Shown in pieces: positions 18,709 through 27,687 of a DNA stretch of 64,000 bases. The stretch is taken from assembly GCF_000763945.1 (NCBI RefSeq), contig NZ_JQFJ01000002.1:1364001-1428000 (forward strand), read 5' to 3'. The stretch is from Sphingopyxis sp. MWB1. GTDB taxonomy: Bacteria; Pseudomonadota; Alphaproteobacteria; Sphingomonadales; Sphingomonadaceae. Every line of letters begins with the position of its first letter. Position 1 is the first letter of the stretch. The position numbers were made by a program, and so were the translations under genes. Below the pieces are notes generated by a model. It was given only the letters and a program-made list of their open reading frames with translations. It had not been told where the DNA came from and ran no database searches.

Positions 18709-19652
18709 CCATCCTGCCGCCCGATCAGGCGCCCCCCCCGCCCATCCTCGCGATGACCGGCGCCACTGGCTTTGTGGGCCGGGCATCGCTGACCCGGGCG
18801 CTTGCGACGGGCTGGCAGGTGCGCGCCCTCACTCGGCGGCCACAGCCCGCACGCAAGGGGGTGACATGGATTTCGGGCGCGCTCGACCAGCCTGACAGTC
18901 TGGCAGAAATGGTTGCAGGCGCCGATGTGGTGCTGCACATCGCGGGGGTGGTCAACGTCCCCGACCGCGCTGCTTTTGAAGCGGGCAATGCCGTGGCGAC
19001 GAGCCATGTCGTCGATGCCGCACGGACAGCGGGAACCAGCCGTTTTGTCCATGTGTCTTCACTCGCCGCGCGCGAGCCCGATCTATCGAACTATGGCTGG
19101 TCCAAAGCGCGCGCCGAGACGGTGGTGCGAGCAAGCGGGCTAGACTGGACTATTGTGCGGCCGCCTGCCGTGTTCGGCCCCGGCGACACCGAAATGCTCG
19201 ACCTGTTCCGCATGGCACGACGCGGCATTGCCCTGCTGCCGCCCACTGGTCGCATGTCCGCGATTTATGTCGAGGAGCTGGCGCGCCTGCTCGTCGCTCT
19301 CTGCGGCGACCGCTATGCGAGCATCGGCGCGACCTATGAGGTCGACGATGGCCACCCCGGCGGATGGTCGCACCGCGCCTTTGCCCAGGAAATTGGCCGC
19401 GCCGTTGGGCGCCGCCATGTGTCAACGCTCGCTATCCCGACGCTGCTACTCAAGGCAGGAGGGCGCATCGACAAGGCGCTGCGGCGGAGCGGCGCCAAGC
19501 TGACCCCCGACCGCGCGCGCTATATCGCCCATCCCGATTGGACCGCAGGCCCCGATGCTGCGCCTCCTCCTGAACTATGGAGGCCGGAAATAAGCACGCG
19601 CGATGCACTTGCTGAAACGGTGCGATGGTATCGCCGCGAAAAATGGCTGTGA
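18705..19652 (+). CDS. NAD(P)-dependent epimerase/dehydratase-like protein
   Basis: A 315-residue extended-SDR protein. The N-terminal nucleotide-binding motif MTGATGFVGRASL fits GxxGxxG, and LSNYGWSKARAE supplies the YxxxK-type active-site pair; VNVPDRAAFEAGNAVATSH and the VRPPAVFGPGDTEML loop are typical of NAD-dependent epimerase/dehydratase relatives. The start is GTG, overlapping the proB stop as GTGA. The substrate is unknown; similar proteins sit among sugar epimerases and complex I assembly factors, and neither is favoured by the neighbours. Confidence 0.85.
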   Translation: MTILPPDQAPPPPILAMTGATGFVGRASLTRALATGWQVRALTRRPQPARKGVTWISGALDQPDSLAEMVAGADVVLHIAGVVNVPDRAAFEAGNAVATSHVVDAARTAGTSRFVHVSSLAAREPDLSNYGWSKARAETVVRASGLDWTIVRPPAVFGPGDTEMLDLFRMARRGIALLPPTGRMSAIYVEELARLLVALCGDRYASIGATYEVDDGHPGGWSHRAFAQEIGRAVGRRHVSTLAIPTLLLKAGGRIDKALRRSGAKLTPDRARYIAHPDWTAGPDAAPPPELWRPEISTRDALAETVRWYRREKWL

Positions 19653-19729
19653 CGCCGCCGGTGGAAAAGATTGGTCCGCCGGTCGATCCACCAATTGCCA
19701 AACTAGCACGCGCCTCCTAATTTGCGGCA

Positions 19730-21715
19730 ATGACGGACAATAGCGCACTCCCTCCCAAGGATTCCACCGGCCCCTGGGCCATTCCGCTGCGGAACACCGG
19801 TTCCAAAAACGAGAAGAACGGAACCGCCACTAGCTTTCCGCGCAAAATATGGCGACTTCTCGTTGGGATAAAGGACGGGCTGGCGCTGGTTTTTCTGCTT
19901 TTGTTTTTCATCGCTTTATTCGCCCTTTTGACCGGGCGACCCAATGCGGCGTTGCCGGTGGACGAAGGTGCGCTGCTTGTCGAGCTGGACGGCATTCTGA
20001 CTGAACAGCCGGCCGAGATCGACCCGCTGACCGCTGTGTCGGGCAGTGACCCTTTGCGTGAAATTCGCGTACGCGATGTGGTCCATGCACTCGAAACGGC
20101 CGCGACCGACCAACGCGTCAAAGCGGTCGTGCTTGACCTCGACCGCTTTCTTGGCGGCGGACAGGTCTCGCTTTCGGAGGTTGGGGAAGCCATCGACAAG
20201 GTGCGTGCCGCGAAGAAGCCGGTGCTGGCCTTTGCCACCGGCTATAGCACCGACAGCTATCAACTGGCCGCCCATGCGAACGAAGTGTGGACCGATCCCA
20301 TTGGCGGCGTTGCCGTTGCGGGGCCCGGCGGATCGCGCCTTTACTACAAAGGGCTGATGGACCGGTTGGGCGTTACCGCGAACATCTATCGCGTCGGCAC
20401 TTTCAAAAGCGCGGTCGAGCCTTTCCTGCGCAGCGACCAATCGCCCGAGGCGAAAGAAGCCAATGTCGCTTATGCCAGCGTCCTGTGGGACAATTGGCTT
20501 GAGGACGTGAAAACGGCGCGCAAGGCCGCCAAGATTGAGCCTTTCCTCGCCGATACCGCAGGCGCTGTGACAGCGGCGGGTAATGATCTCAGCAAGGCAT
20601 CACTGGATGCCGGGCTGGTCGACAAGGTTGGCAGCCGCATGGCGTTCGAACGCCGCGTGGCCGAAATTGCGGGTGTCGCCGATGACAGTCGCCCTTGGGA
20701 ATATAAAGCGATTCCGCTGCAAAACTGGGTCGCGGCCAACCCGCCGGAAATGCCCGGTGAGACCATCGCCGTGGTCCCGGTGGTAGGCGAGATCATCGAC
20801 GGCGAAGCCACAGGCGGCACGGCGGGCGGGGAAACTATCGCCGGGCATATCCTCGACGCCGTCGCTGACGACGGCGTGAAGGCCATCGTGCTGCGCGTCG
20901 ATTCGCCCGGCGGATCGGTCACGGCATCGGAAGAGATCCGCCAGGCGCTGCTCGCGGCCAAGGCGAAGAAACTGCCCGTGGTCGTTTCCATGGCCAATGT
21001 CGCGGCGTCGGGCGGTTATTGGGTATCTACCCCCGCCGACCGCATTTTTGCCGAGCCCGATACGATTACGGGTTCGATCGGCGTTTTCGGAATTTTGCCG
21101 AGCTTTGAAAAGACGCTCGCCAATATCGGTGTGACCACCGACGGCATAGCCACCACGCCCTTGTCGGGACAGCCGGACATTTTGGGCGGGGTGAACAGCG
21201 AGTTTAATCAGCTTGCTCAGGCGAGCGTCGAAGACATCTATAATCGCTTCACCGGGCTGGTCGCCAAGAGCCGCAAGCAGCCGCTGGAAAAAGTGCAGCA
21301 GATCGCCGAAGGGCGCGTCTGGGCAGGTGGAACGGCGCATCAACTGGGGCTGGTGGACCAGTTCGGCGGCCTGTCCGACGCGCTTGCCGACGCTGCCAAG
21401 CGGGCTGGCATCAAGGGCGAATATCACGCCAAATATTTTGAGGACGAGCCAAGCGAATTTTCCAAGATGCTGGCCCAGTGGATGGGCGGCGAACAGGAAG
21501 AAACCGCCACCGCCCCGCGGGGCTGGTTTGGCCTGGCGGCGATGAACCGCCAGCTCACCGAACGGCGGGTGATCGCCGATATCGCGCTGCTTACCCGCAG
21601 CGGATCGATCCAGGCCGCCTGCCTCGATTGCCGCGCCTATCGCCCTGCTACTCCCCGGAGCGCGGGGGCGGAGAATAAGGCCTGGGTTACAGCGCTTGCG
21701 ACTCTGTTGCGGTAG
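19730..21715 (+). CDS. sppA: Signal peptide peptidase SppA, 67K type
   Basis: A 661-residue long-form SppA, a membrane-bound serine protease that degrades cleaved signal peptides. One membrane helix lies at about residues 48-68 (GLALVFLLLFFIALFALLTG). Tandem S49 domains follow. The catalytic lysine is Lys226 in GTFKSAVEPF and the nucleophile is Ser427 in NVAASGGYWVST, matching the split dyad of the 67K form. The C-terminal tail after about residue 590 is less conserved and slightly long. The ribosome site before the ATG is weak, so a slightly different start cannot be ruled out. Confidence 0.93.
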   Translation: MTDNSALPPKDSTGPWAIPLRNTGSKNEKNGTATSFPRKIWRLLVGIKDGLALVFLLLFFIALFALLTGRPNAALPVDEGALLVELDGILTEQPAEIDPLTAVSGSDPLREIRVRDVVHALETAATDQRVKAVVLDLDRFLGGGQVSLSEVGEAIDKVRAAKKPVLAFATGYSTDSYQLAAHANEVWTDPIGGVAVAGPGGSRLYYKGLMDRLGVTANIYRVGTFKSAVEPFLRSDQSPEAKEANVAYASVLWDNWLEDVKTARKAAKIEPFLADTAGAVTAAGNDLSKASLDAGLVDKVGSRMAFERRVAEIAGVADDSRPWEYKAIPLQNWVAANPPEMPGETIAVVPVVGEIIDGEATGGTAGGETIAGHILDAVADDGVKAIVLRVDSPGGSVTASEEIRQALLAAKAKKLPVVVSMANVAASGGYWVSTPADRIFAEPDTITGSIGVFGILPSFEKTLANIGVTTDGIATTPLSGQPDILGGVNSEFNQLAQASVEDIYNRFTGLVAKSRKQPLEKVQQIAEGRVWAGGTAHQLGLVDQFGGLSDALADAAKRAGIKGEYHAKYFEDEPSEFSKMLAQWMGGEQEETATAPRGWFGLAAMNRQLTERRVIADIALLTRSGSIQAACLDCRAYRPATPRSAGAENKAWVTALATLLR

Positions 21716-21781
21716 GATCGCACCGGATCTGGGTCGCGCGGCGGTGCCGTGCCCCTGGGCCCAGGCTATTGCTGTGCGGTG

Positions 21782-22408
21782 TCAGGCGCCATGGGTCTGG
21801 TCATAGGTGGGCAATCCCAAATGCCAGCGGATCGCCGCCCCGCGCAGCGCAAAGCCGGCGAGCGCGCCGGTCACGGCGGCAATGGGAGTGCCCGCGCCGA
21901 GCCATAGCAGCAGCAGATAGAGGCTGGAGGCGAGCGCGGCGGCGGTGACGTAGATTTCCGGGCGCATGATGATCGACGGTGCACCGGCCAGAACGTCGCG
22001 GATAATCCCGCCGACACAGCCGGTGATAATCCCCATCAAAAGCGCGGGAACAACGGGAACGCCCCACGCCATCGCCTTGGCGGTGCCGAAAACCGCATAG
22101 CAGGCGAGACCGACGGCATCGGCCCACTCGAGAAGCTGGCCCTGCCACCAGCGTTCGGGGGTGAACCAGACGATCAAAGCCATGCCGATGCAGACGACCG
22201 CAACCGCGCCGTCCTGCACCCAGAAAACGGGTGCGCCGATGAGCAGATCGCGCACGCTGCCGCCGCCGACGCCGGTGAGCAGCGCAAAGAAGCTGGCAGT
22301 CACGAGCGTCTGGCGCATCCGCACGGCCATCAATGCGCCAGAGAGCGCGAAAACGCCAATGCCCGCAAGATCGATAATGCCAACAAAGGGAGTGAGATCG
22401 GGAATCAT
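21782..22408 (-). CDS. TRIC-family (UPF0126) membrane channel protein
   Basis: A 208-residue polytopic membrane protein with about six or seven helices. It carries the paired glycine-rich halves of the bacterial TRIC / UPF0126 family, seen as LAGIGVFALSGALMAVRMRQ with LLTGVGGGSVRDLLIG, and later LMGIITGCVGGIIRDVLAG. Family members form trimeric monovalent-cation channels. It is transcribed divergently from a GNAT gene with a short shared spacer of about 80 bases. Family call is secure; physiological role in this organism is unknown. Confidence 0.92.
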   Translation of the reverse strand: MIPDLTPFVGIIDLAGIGVFALSGALMAVRMRQTLVTASFFALLTGVGGGSVRDLLIGAPVFWVQDGAVAVVCIGMALIVWFTPERWWQGQLLEWADAVGLACYAVFGTAKAMAWGVPVVPALLMGIITGCVGGIIRDVLAGAPSIIMRPEIYVTAAALASSLYLLLLWLGAGTPIAAVTGALAGFALRGAAIRWHLGLPTYDQTHGA

Positions 22409-22488
22409 GGCGAGCGCTATACTGCCAAATCCGGTGACTGTCGCGTGGTGGTGACAAGGGGTGGCCGCTCTGGCAAGTGGGGACCATT

Positions 22489-23007
22489 ATGGCTCAATCC
22501 CCCTCCCCCCAGCAGCGGCCCCAATGGCGGCTGATGCGTGTCAGCGACCTTGATGATGTCGTGGTCATCGCCGATGCCGTTCACGGCCCCGCCTATAGCG
22601 AGGAGCGGCCCGCTTTCGCCGAACGGTTGGCGCTCTATCCCAGCGGCTGCCGGATGCTCGAACGCGATGGCACGCCGCTTGGCTATCTGATTTCCCACCC
22701 CTGGCACCGCGCCACACCGCCTGCGCTCAACGAGGTTTTGGGGGCGATTCCGGCGGATGCCGATACATTTTACCTGCATGATATCGCGCTGCTTCCCGCG
22801 ACGCGGGGGAGCGGCGCGGGGGCCGAGGCGGTGGCGCATGTCGTGGCGTGCGCCCGGGCGGAAGCCTTGGGCGAGATCGGCTTGATCGCGGTCGCCGGGG
22901 CCGACAGCTATTGGGAGCGGCAGGGCTTTGCCCGCCTGTCCCCCTATCCCGCCTATGGCCCCGAATGCTGGCTGATGCGGCGGATTGTCGAGGACGATGA
23001 GGCCTGA
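22489..23007 (+). CDS. GNAT N-acetyltransferase
   Basis: A 172-residue acetyltransferase with an N-terminal MRVSDLDDVVVIADAV and the acetyl-CoA-binding segment YLHDIALLPATRGSGAGAEAVAHVV (R/Q-x-x-G-x-G/A variant). SYWERQGFARL near the end matches the usual GNAT C-terminal motif. The ATG at 22489 is preferred over GTG 22477 because a GGGGA ribosome site is seven bases upstream of it. Substrate unknown. Confidence 0.85.
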   Translation: MAQSPSPQQRPQWRLMRVSDLDDVVVIADAVHGPAYSEERPAFAERLALYPSGCRMLERDGTPLGYLISHPWHRATPPALNEVLGAIPADADTFYLHDIALLPATRGSGAGAEAVAHVVACARAEALGEIGLIAVAGADSYWERQGFARLSPYPAYGPECWLMRRIVEDDEA

Positions 23008-23402
23008 TTTTCAGCAAGGGCGGAAGTTGGCGAAAGTACCACGCAGCGTCACCTAGGGCTGGCAAGCAGCTTGGTATAATATTGTTATTATTCAATAAGT
23101 TAAATGGAATTCTATGTCTCTCACGGTCGTTTTTGCGGCGATAAGTTGAAAGGGATGGCGACGGGGGGACTTCCCTTTGCTGCTGCGTCCGTAAAGGCCC
23201 GTTGTGCGGCCGGCGAAAGTCGGCGGCGTGGGCATTGCCTGTGGGGCGGATAGCTGGAGATTGCTTCGGCGCCCGGGCGGGGCCGGGCTTCTCGCAATGA
23301 CGAGGGTGGTGGCCGCCGGGGTTGGGGTCATTTTTGGCGGTCGGAGACAGGCTCCCGCCTGCGCCGGAGCCCCTAGATTTGCGTCTTCAAATATCCCCTG
23401 GC
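23008..23402. other. Intergenic stretch with degenerate repeats, no gene seen
   Basis: About 395 bases without a supported gene. It begins with an AT-rich patch holding a perfect TATAAT at 23075-23080, but without a convincing -35 element at the usual distance. From about 23251 to 23307 there is a decayed copy of the AGATTGCTTCG ... TCTCGCAATGACGA repeat, and at about 23349-23373 a decayed palindrome, GCTCCCGCCTGCGCCGGAGC. Reading frames crossing this stretch are repeat translations. Confidence 0.6.
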
Positions 23403-24788
23403 CTAGCCAGCGTCTGGGCGCACGCCTCCGATGATGGACAGGGTGATCGCGGTCACCGCGTTACGGATCGCCGGGTCGGCATTGGGCGCGAAAAAGGGCG
23501 AGTGATTGGTCGGGGTCGCCTCCCCCTTTTCCTTGAGTGCCGCGAGCGCCGCCGGATCATATCCGCCGATACCGAAAAAGAGCGACGGCACCCCTGCGTC
23601 TACATATTCCGAGAAATCCTCGCTTCCCGACAAGGGAGCCGCATCGGCGGGGGCAAAGATCAGCCCCGAACCGAACACGGGTTTCAGCAGCTCTGCGCCC
23701 GCCGTGGCCATGGCGCGATCATTGACCAGCACGCCGGTGCCGCCCAGATAGTCGATCGTCGGATCGGGGGCCGCACCCATTTGTGCCGCCGCCTTGGCCG
23801 CGCGGATGGTGCCGCCCTTGAGCAAATCGCGCACATCCTGGGCCTGCGAGCGGAGATTGACCTTCACCTCGGCGCTGTCGGGGATGATGTTCGGCGCGCT
23901 GCCCGCATTGATCGCGCCGATGGTGAGCACGCCAAAGGCCGCGGGATTTTTTTCGCGGCTGATCACCGTTTGCACATCGGTCACAAAGCGCGCCGCCATT
24001 GGAATGGGGTCGATGGTCGCGGCGGGCATCGAGCCATGACCACCGCGCCCGTGAAAAGTGATGGCATAGCTGTCCGATGCCGAAGTGGTCGGCCCCGATT
24101 TGATCACAACGCTGCCCGCCGGAAGATTGCTGACATGCGCAGCAAAGCCGAAATCGGGCTTGGGAAAACGGGTCAGCAATCCGTCATCAAGCATCGCGCG
24201 GGCGCCCTGAAGCGTTTCTTCCGCCGGTTGCCCAATCAGCACCACCGTGCCCGACCAGCTGTCGCGCAGCGCCGACAGGGCGCGGGCCACGCCGACCAGA
24301 TAGGCGACATGGGTGTCATGGCCGCAGGCGTGCATCACCGCCGTTTCACGCCCTTCATAGGTGGCGCGCGCTTTGCTGGCCCAGGCGAGGCCGGTCTTTT
24401 CCTCCATCGGCAGGCCGTCCATATCGGCGCGGACCAGGATGGTGGGGCCTTCGCCGTTGCGAAGCACACCCACAACGCCCATGCCGCCAACCTTTTCGGT
24501 GACGGTAAAGCCGGCCTTGCGAAGTTCCCTGGCAAGAAGACCTGCGGTGCGGACTTCCTGCATCGCCAGTTCGGGATGCGCATGGATATCCTTGTACAGC
24601 GCCTCCAGCGAGGGATACTCTCGGTCGAGGAGCGCAGTCAGTCGCTGGTTGACGGCGGCGATATCGGGGGTGGCGGAAGCAGCCGCCATCGGGGCAACCG
24701 GCGCGGCCTGCGCCGGGGCGATTGCCGATCCGAAGAGGAGAGAAAGGGACAGCGAAACCGTCCCCAAGAGCCGATGTTTCGCCGTCAT
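23403..24788 (-). CDS. M20-family amidohydrolase, exported
   Basis: A 461-residue protein with a signal peptide (about residues 1-28, ending PAQA) followed by an M20/peptidase-T-like amidohydrolase of the HipO/AbgB group. Metal-site motifs include VRADMDGLPMEEKTG, VMHACGHDTHVAYLVGVARAL and QPAEETLQGARAMLDDGL, with the dimerisation domain around HGRGGHGSMPAATIDP. Members hydrolyse N-acyl amino acids or similar amides; a periplasmic location is unusual enough to note. It lies downstream of lpdA on the same strand order but with its own 17-base gap, and functional linkage is not implied. Confidence 0.9.
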   Translation of the reverse strand: MTAKHRLLGTVSLSLSLLFGSAIAPAQAAPVAPMAAASATPDIAAVNQRLTALLDREYPSLEALYKDIHAHPELAMQEVRTAGLLARELRKAGFTVTEKVGGMGVVGVLRNGEGPTILVRADMDGLPMEEKTGLAWASKARATYEGRETAVMHACGHDTHVAYLVGVARALSALRDSWSGTVVLIGQPAEETLQGARAMLDDGLLTRFPKPDFGFAAHVSNLPAGSVVIKSGPTTSASDSYAITFHGRGGHGSMPAATIDPIPMAARFVTDVQTVISREKNPAAFGVLTIGAINAGSAPNIIPDSAEVKVNLRSQAQDVRDLLKGGTIRAAKAAAQMGAAPDPTIDYLGGTGVLVNDRAMATAGAELLKPVFGSGLIFAPADAAPLSGSEDFSEYVDAGVPSLFFGIGGYDPAALAALKEKGEATPTNHSPFFAPNADPAIRNAVTAITLSIIGGVRPDAG

Positions 24789-24805
24789 ATCCTTTTCCCT
24801 TAATC

Positions 24806-26218
24806 TTATATGTGAATGGGTTTGCCTGTCACCGCCATGGCCGCTTCCTTCACCGCTTCGCTATGTGTCGGATGGGCATGGCAGGTATAGGCGATATCCT
24901 CGCTGGTCGCGCCAAACTCCATCGCTTGCGCGGCCTGGGCGATCATCGTGCCCGCAACGCTGGCGATACACCAGACGCCCAGCACGCGGTCGCTTTTGGC
25001 GTCGGCGATCACCTTTACGAAACCATCGGGTTCGTGATTGGTCTTAGCGCGGCTGTTTGCCATCATCGGGAATTTGCCGACCTTGACCGCCGCCTTGTCG
25101 CCGCCCGCCTTTTCAATCGCTTGTTCCTCGCTGAGGCCGACGCCGGCGATTTCCGGGAAGGTATAGACGACCGAGGGGATGACATCATGGTTCACGATGC
25201 CGGTCAACCCCGCGATATTTTCAGCGCAGGCAATGCCTTCATCTTCGGCCTTGTGCGCGAGCATCGGGCCGGGGACGACGTCGCCGATCGCCCAGATGCC
25301 ATCGACCGTCGTGCGGAAATCATGGTCGGTTTCGATCTGGCCGCGCTGGTTGACCGTCAGCCCCGCCTTGTCGAGCGCGAGGCCATCGGTGTTCGGCTTG
25401 CGCCCGATCGACACGAGCACCACATCGGCCTCGAGCGTTTCCGCCTCGCCGCCGGCCGCCGGCTCGAGGGTGAGCACCGCCTTCTTGCCCTTCACCTCGG
25501 CCTTGGTCACCTTGGTCTTGAGCTTAAATTCGACACCCTGCTTCTTGAAAATCCTGTTCGCTTCCTTGCGAACATCGGCGTCCATGCCGGGCAGGATCTG
25601 GTCGAGATATTCGACGCAGGTGACCTTGGCGCCAAGGCGGCGCCAGACGCTTCCGAGTTCGAGGCCGATCACGCCGCCGCCGATGACGACCATGTGGCCC
25701 GGCACCTTTGCCAGTTCGAGAGCGCCAGTCGAATCGACGATGATCTGCTTGTCATTGTCGACCTCGACGCCCGGAAGGGGCGTCACCGACGATCCCGTCG
25801 CGATGATGATATTCTTGGCGCGATAAGTCTTGCCCGCGACCTCGACGCTGTCCTTCGACGTGAATTGGGCATAGCCCTTCAGCCAGTCGACCTTGTTCTT
25901 CTTGAACAGAAATTCGATCCCGCCGGTCAGGCCCTTGACTGCATCCTTGCGCTGGCCGTGCATGGTGGGCAGGTCAAGCTCGGGCTTTACCTTGATGCCC
26001 ATCGCCGCCATCGCGCCGCCCGCCGCCGCTTCGAAATATTCGGACGCGTGGAGCATCGCCTTTGACGGAATGCAGCCCACGTTGAGGCAAGTGCCGCCCA
26101 GCGTCTCGCGCCCTTCGGCGCACGCGGTCTTGAGCCCCAGCTGCGCCGCGCGGATCGCCGCGACATAACCGCCGGGACCGGCACCGATGACAAGGACGTC
26201 GTAGTCGTAATCAGCCAT
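24806..26218 (-). CDS. lpdA: Dihydrolipoyl dehydrogenase (E3)
   Basis: A 470-residue flavoprotein that reoxidises dihydrolipoamide for the 2-oxoglutarate dehydrogenase complex. FAD binding is shown by VIGAGPGGYVAAIRAAQLG, the redox disulfide by Cys44 and Cys49 in GGTCLNVGCIPSK, NAD binding by VVIGGGVIGLELGSVWRRLG, and the C-terminal His-Glu pair by HAHPTHSEAVKEA. It is the last gene of the sucA-odhB-lpdA block, but 222 bases separate it from odhB, so it may have an extra promoter. Confidence 0.97.
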   Translation of the reverse strand: MADYDYDVLVIGAGPGGYVAAIRAAQLGLKTACAEGRETLGGTCLNVGCIPSKAMLHASEYFEAAAGGAMAAMGIKVKPELDLPTMHGQRKDAVKGLTGGIEFLFKKNKVDWLKGYAQFTSKDSVEVAGKTYRAKNIIIATGSSVTPLPGVEVDNDKQIIVDSTGALELAKVPGHMVVIGGGVIGLELGSVWRRLGAKVTCVEYLDQILPGMDADVRKEANRIFKKQGVEFKLKTKVTKAEVKGKKAVLTLEPAAGGEAETLEADVVLVSIGRKPNTDGLALDKAGLTVNQRGQIETDHDFRTTVDGIWAIGDVVPGPMLAHKAEDEGIACAENIAGLTGIVNHDVIPSVVYTFPEIAGVGLSEEQAIEKAGGDKAAVKVGKFPMMANSRAKTNHEPDGFVKVIADAKSDRVLGVWCIASVAGTMIAQAAQAMEFGATSEDIAYTCHAHPTHSEAVKEAAMAVTGKPIHI

Positions 26219-26440
26219 AACTCACTTCCATGGATTGTCCCGGATCATAGCGTAAGTGCCGCGCCACATCTCCGGTTCTGGATAACGTCGAACGTAATCG
26301 TCAGCAGCATGATCATTCAATGCGCTGAAAAATTATAGAACATATCCCAAAACAACTTTCCCTGCCCCTTACGCCAGCCAACTGACCCCGCCGGAATCTC
26401 GGTAAAAGCTAGCCAAGGGGGATTGAGTTCGTCGTTCACG

Positions 26441-27670
26441 TTACAAATCAATCAGCAGCCGCGTCGGGTCCTCGATCGCTTCCTTGATCGTCTTGAGGAA
26501 GGTCACCGCTTCGCGGCCGTCGATCAGGCGGTGATCATAGCTGAGCGCCAGATACATCATCGGACGCACGACGACCTCGCCGTTCACCACCACGGCACGG
26601 TCCTCGATGCGGTGGAGACCCAGCACCGCCGACTGCGGCGGGTTGATGATCGGGGTCGACATCAGCGATCCGAAAACGCCGCCGTTCGAAATGGTGAAGG
26701 TGCCGCCGGACATATCGTCCATCGTCAGCTTGCCTTCCTTGGCGCGCTTGCCGAAATCGCCGATCGTCTTTTCAATCTCGGCAAAGCTCAGCGCTTCGGC
26801 GTTGCGGATGACCGGAACGACCAGGCCGCTGGGGCCGCTGACCGCGACCGAAATGTCCATATAATTATGATAGACGATTTCATCGCCGTCGATCTGGCCG
26901 TTGACCGCCGGAATATCCTTGAGCGCGAGGCAGGCCGCCTTGGTGAAAAAGCCCATGAAGCCGAGGCGCACGCCATGCTTCTTTTCGAACAGATCCTTGT
27001 AGCGGGTGCGCGCCTCAATCACCGCCGACATGTCGACGTCATTGAAAGTGGTCAGCATCGCCGCCGTGTCCTGCGCGGACTTGAGCCGCTTGGCGATGGT
27101 CTGGCGCAGGCGGGTCATCTTGACGCGCTCTTCCTGGCGGCCCGGCGCGGCAGAGGCCGCGGCGGGGGCGTCGGCCGCTTTGGCCGCGGGCGCAGCGGCA
27201 GCCTCGGGCGCATTATTGGCGGCGGCCAGCACATCTTCCTTGGTCAGGCGGCCATCCTTGCCGCTGCCCTTGATCTTCGTGGGGTCGAGGCCATGCTCGA
27301 GGACGAGGCGGCGCACTGCGGGCGACATGGTCGTCACCGTATCAACGCTGGCTTCGCTGGCCGCAGCGGATGCGGGGGCGGCGGCTTCGGCCTTGGCGGC
27401 AGGGGCGGCTGCGGGAGCGGCAGCCTTTCCATTACCGGCTTCAATCGTCGCGATGACTGCGCCGACATTCACCGTATCGCCAACGGCAACAATCTGCTGC
27501 CCCATGACGCCGGCGACGGGCGAGGGAACCTCGACCGCGACCTTGTCGGTTTCCAGGCTGGCAATGGGTTCATCGACGGCGACCGCGTCGCCCGGCTGCT
27601 TCAGCCATTCGCCGATGGTGGCTTCGGTCACGCTTTCGCCCAGGGTGGGGACTTTGACTTCGGTGCTCAT
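26441..27670 (-). CDS. odhB: 2-oxoglutarate dehydrogenase E2 (dihydrolipoyl succinyltransferase)
   Basis: A 409-residue E2 subunit. Domains in order are a lipoyl domain (Lys43 in [11 protein letters not shown] is the lipoylation site), an Ala/Pro-rich linker, a peripheral-subunit-binding domain ([19 protein letters not shown], then [14 protein letters not shown]), a second Ala-rich linker and the catalytic acyltransferase domain ending with the active-site [16 protein letters not shown]. There is one lipoyl domain, as usual for this E2. It follows sucA by 17 bases and is almost certainly co-transcribed with it. The product transfers succinyl groups to CoA in the TCA cycle. Confidence 0.97.
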   Translation of the reverse strand: MSTEVKVPTLGESVTEATIGEWLKQPGDAVAVDEPIASLETDKVAVEVPSPVAGVMGQQIVAVGDTVNVGAVIATIEAGNGKAAAPAAAPAAKAEAAAPASAAASEASVDTVTTMSPAVRRLVLEHGLDPTKIKGSGKDGRLTKEDVLAAANNAPEAAAAPAAKAADAPAAASAAPGRQEERVKMTRLRQTIAKRLKSAQDTAAMLTTFNDVDMSAVIEARTRYKDLFEKKHGVRLGFMGFFTKAACLALKDIPAVNGQIDGDEIVYHNYMDISVAVSGPSGLVVPVIRNAEALSFAEIEKTIGDFGKRAKEGKLTMDDMSGGTFTISNGGVFGSLMSTPIINPPQSAVLGLHRIEDRAVVVNGEVVVRPMMYLALSYDHRLIDGREAVTFLKTIKEAIEDPTRLLIDL

Positions 27671-27687
27671 AATCAGTTCCTCGGCAA

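Noticed and set aside
23092..23331. Minus-strand small frame in the 23 kb spacer
   Set aside because: It is the translation of decayed repeat sequence, with ARSPAPPGRRSNLQ as a repeat-derived peptide.
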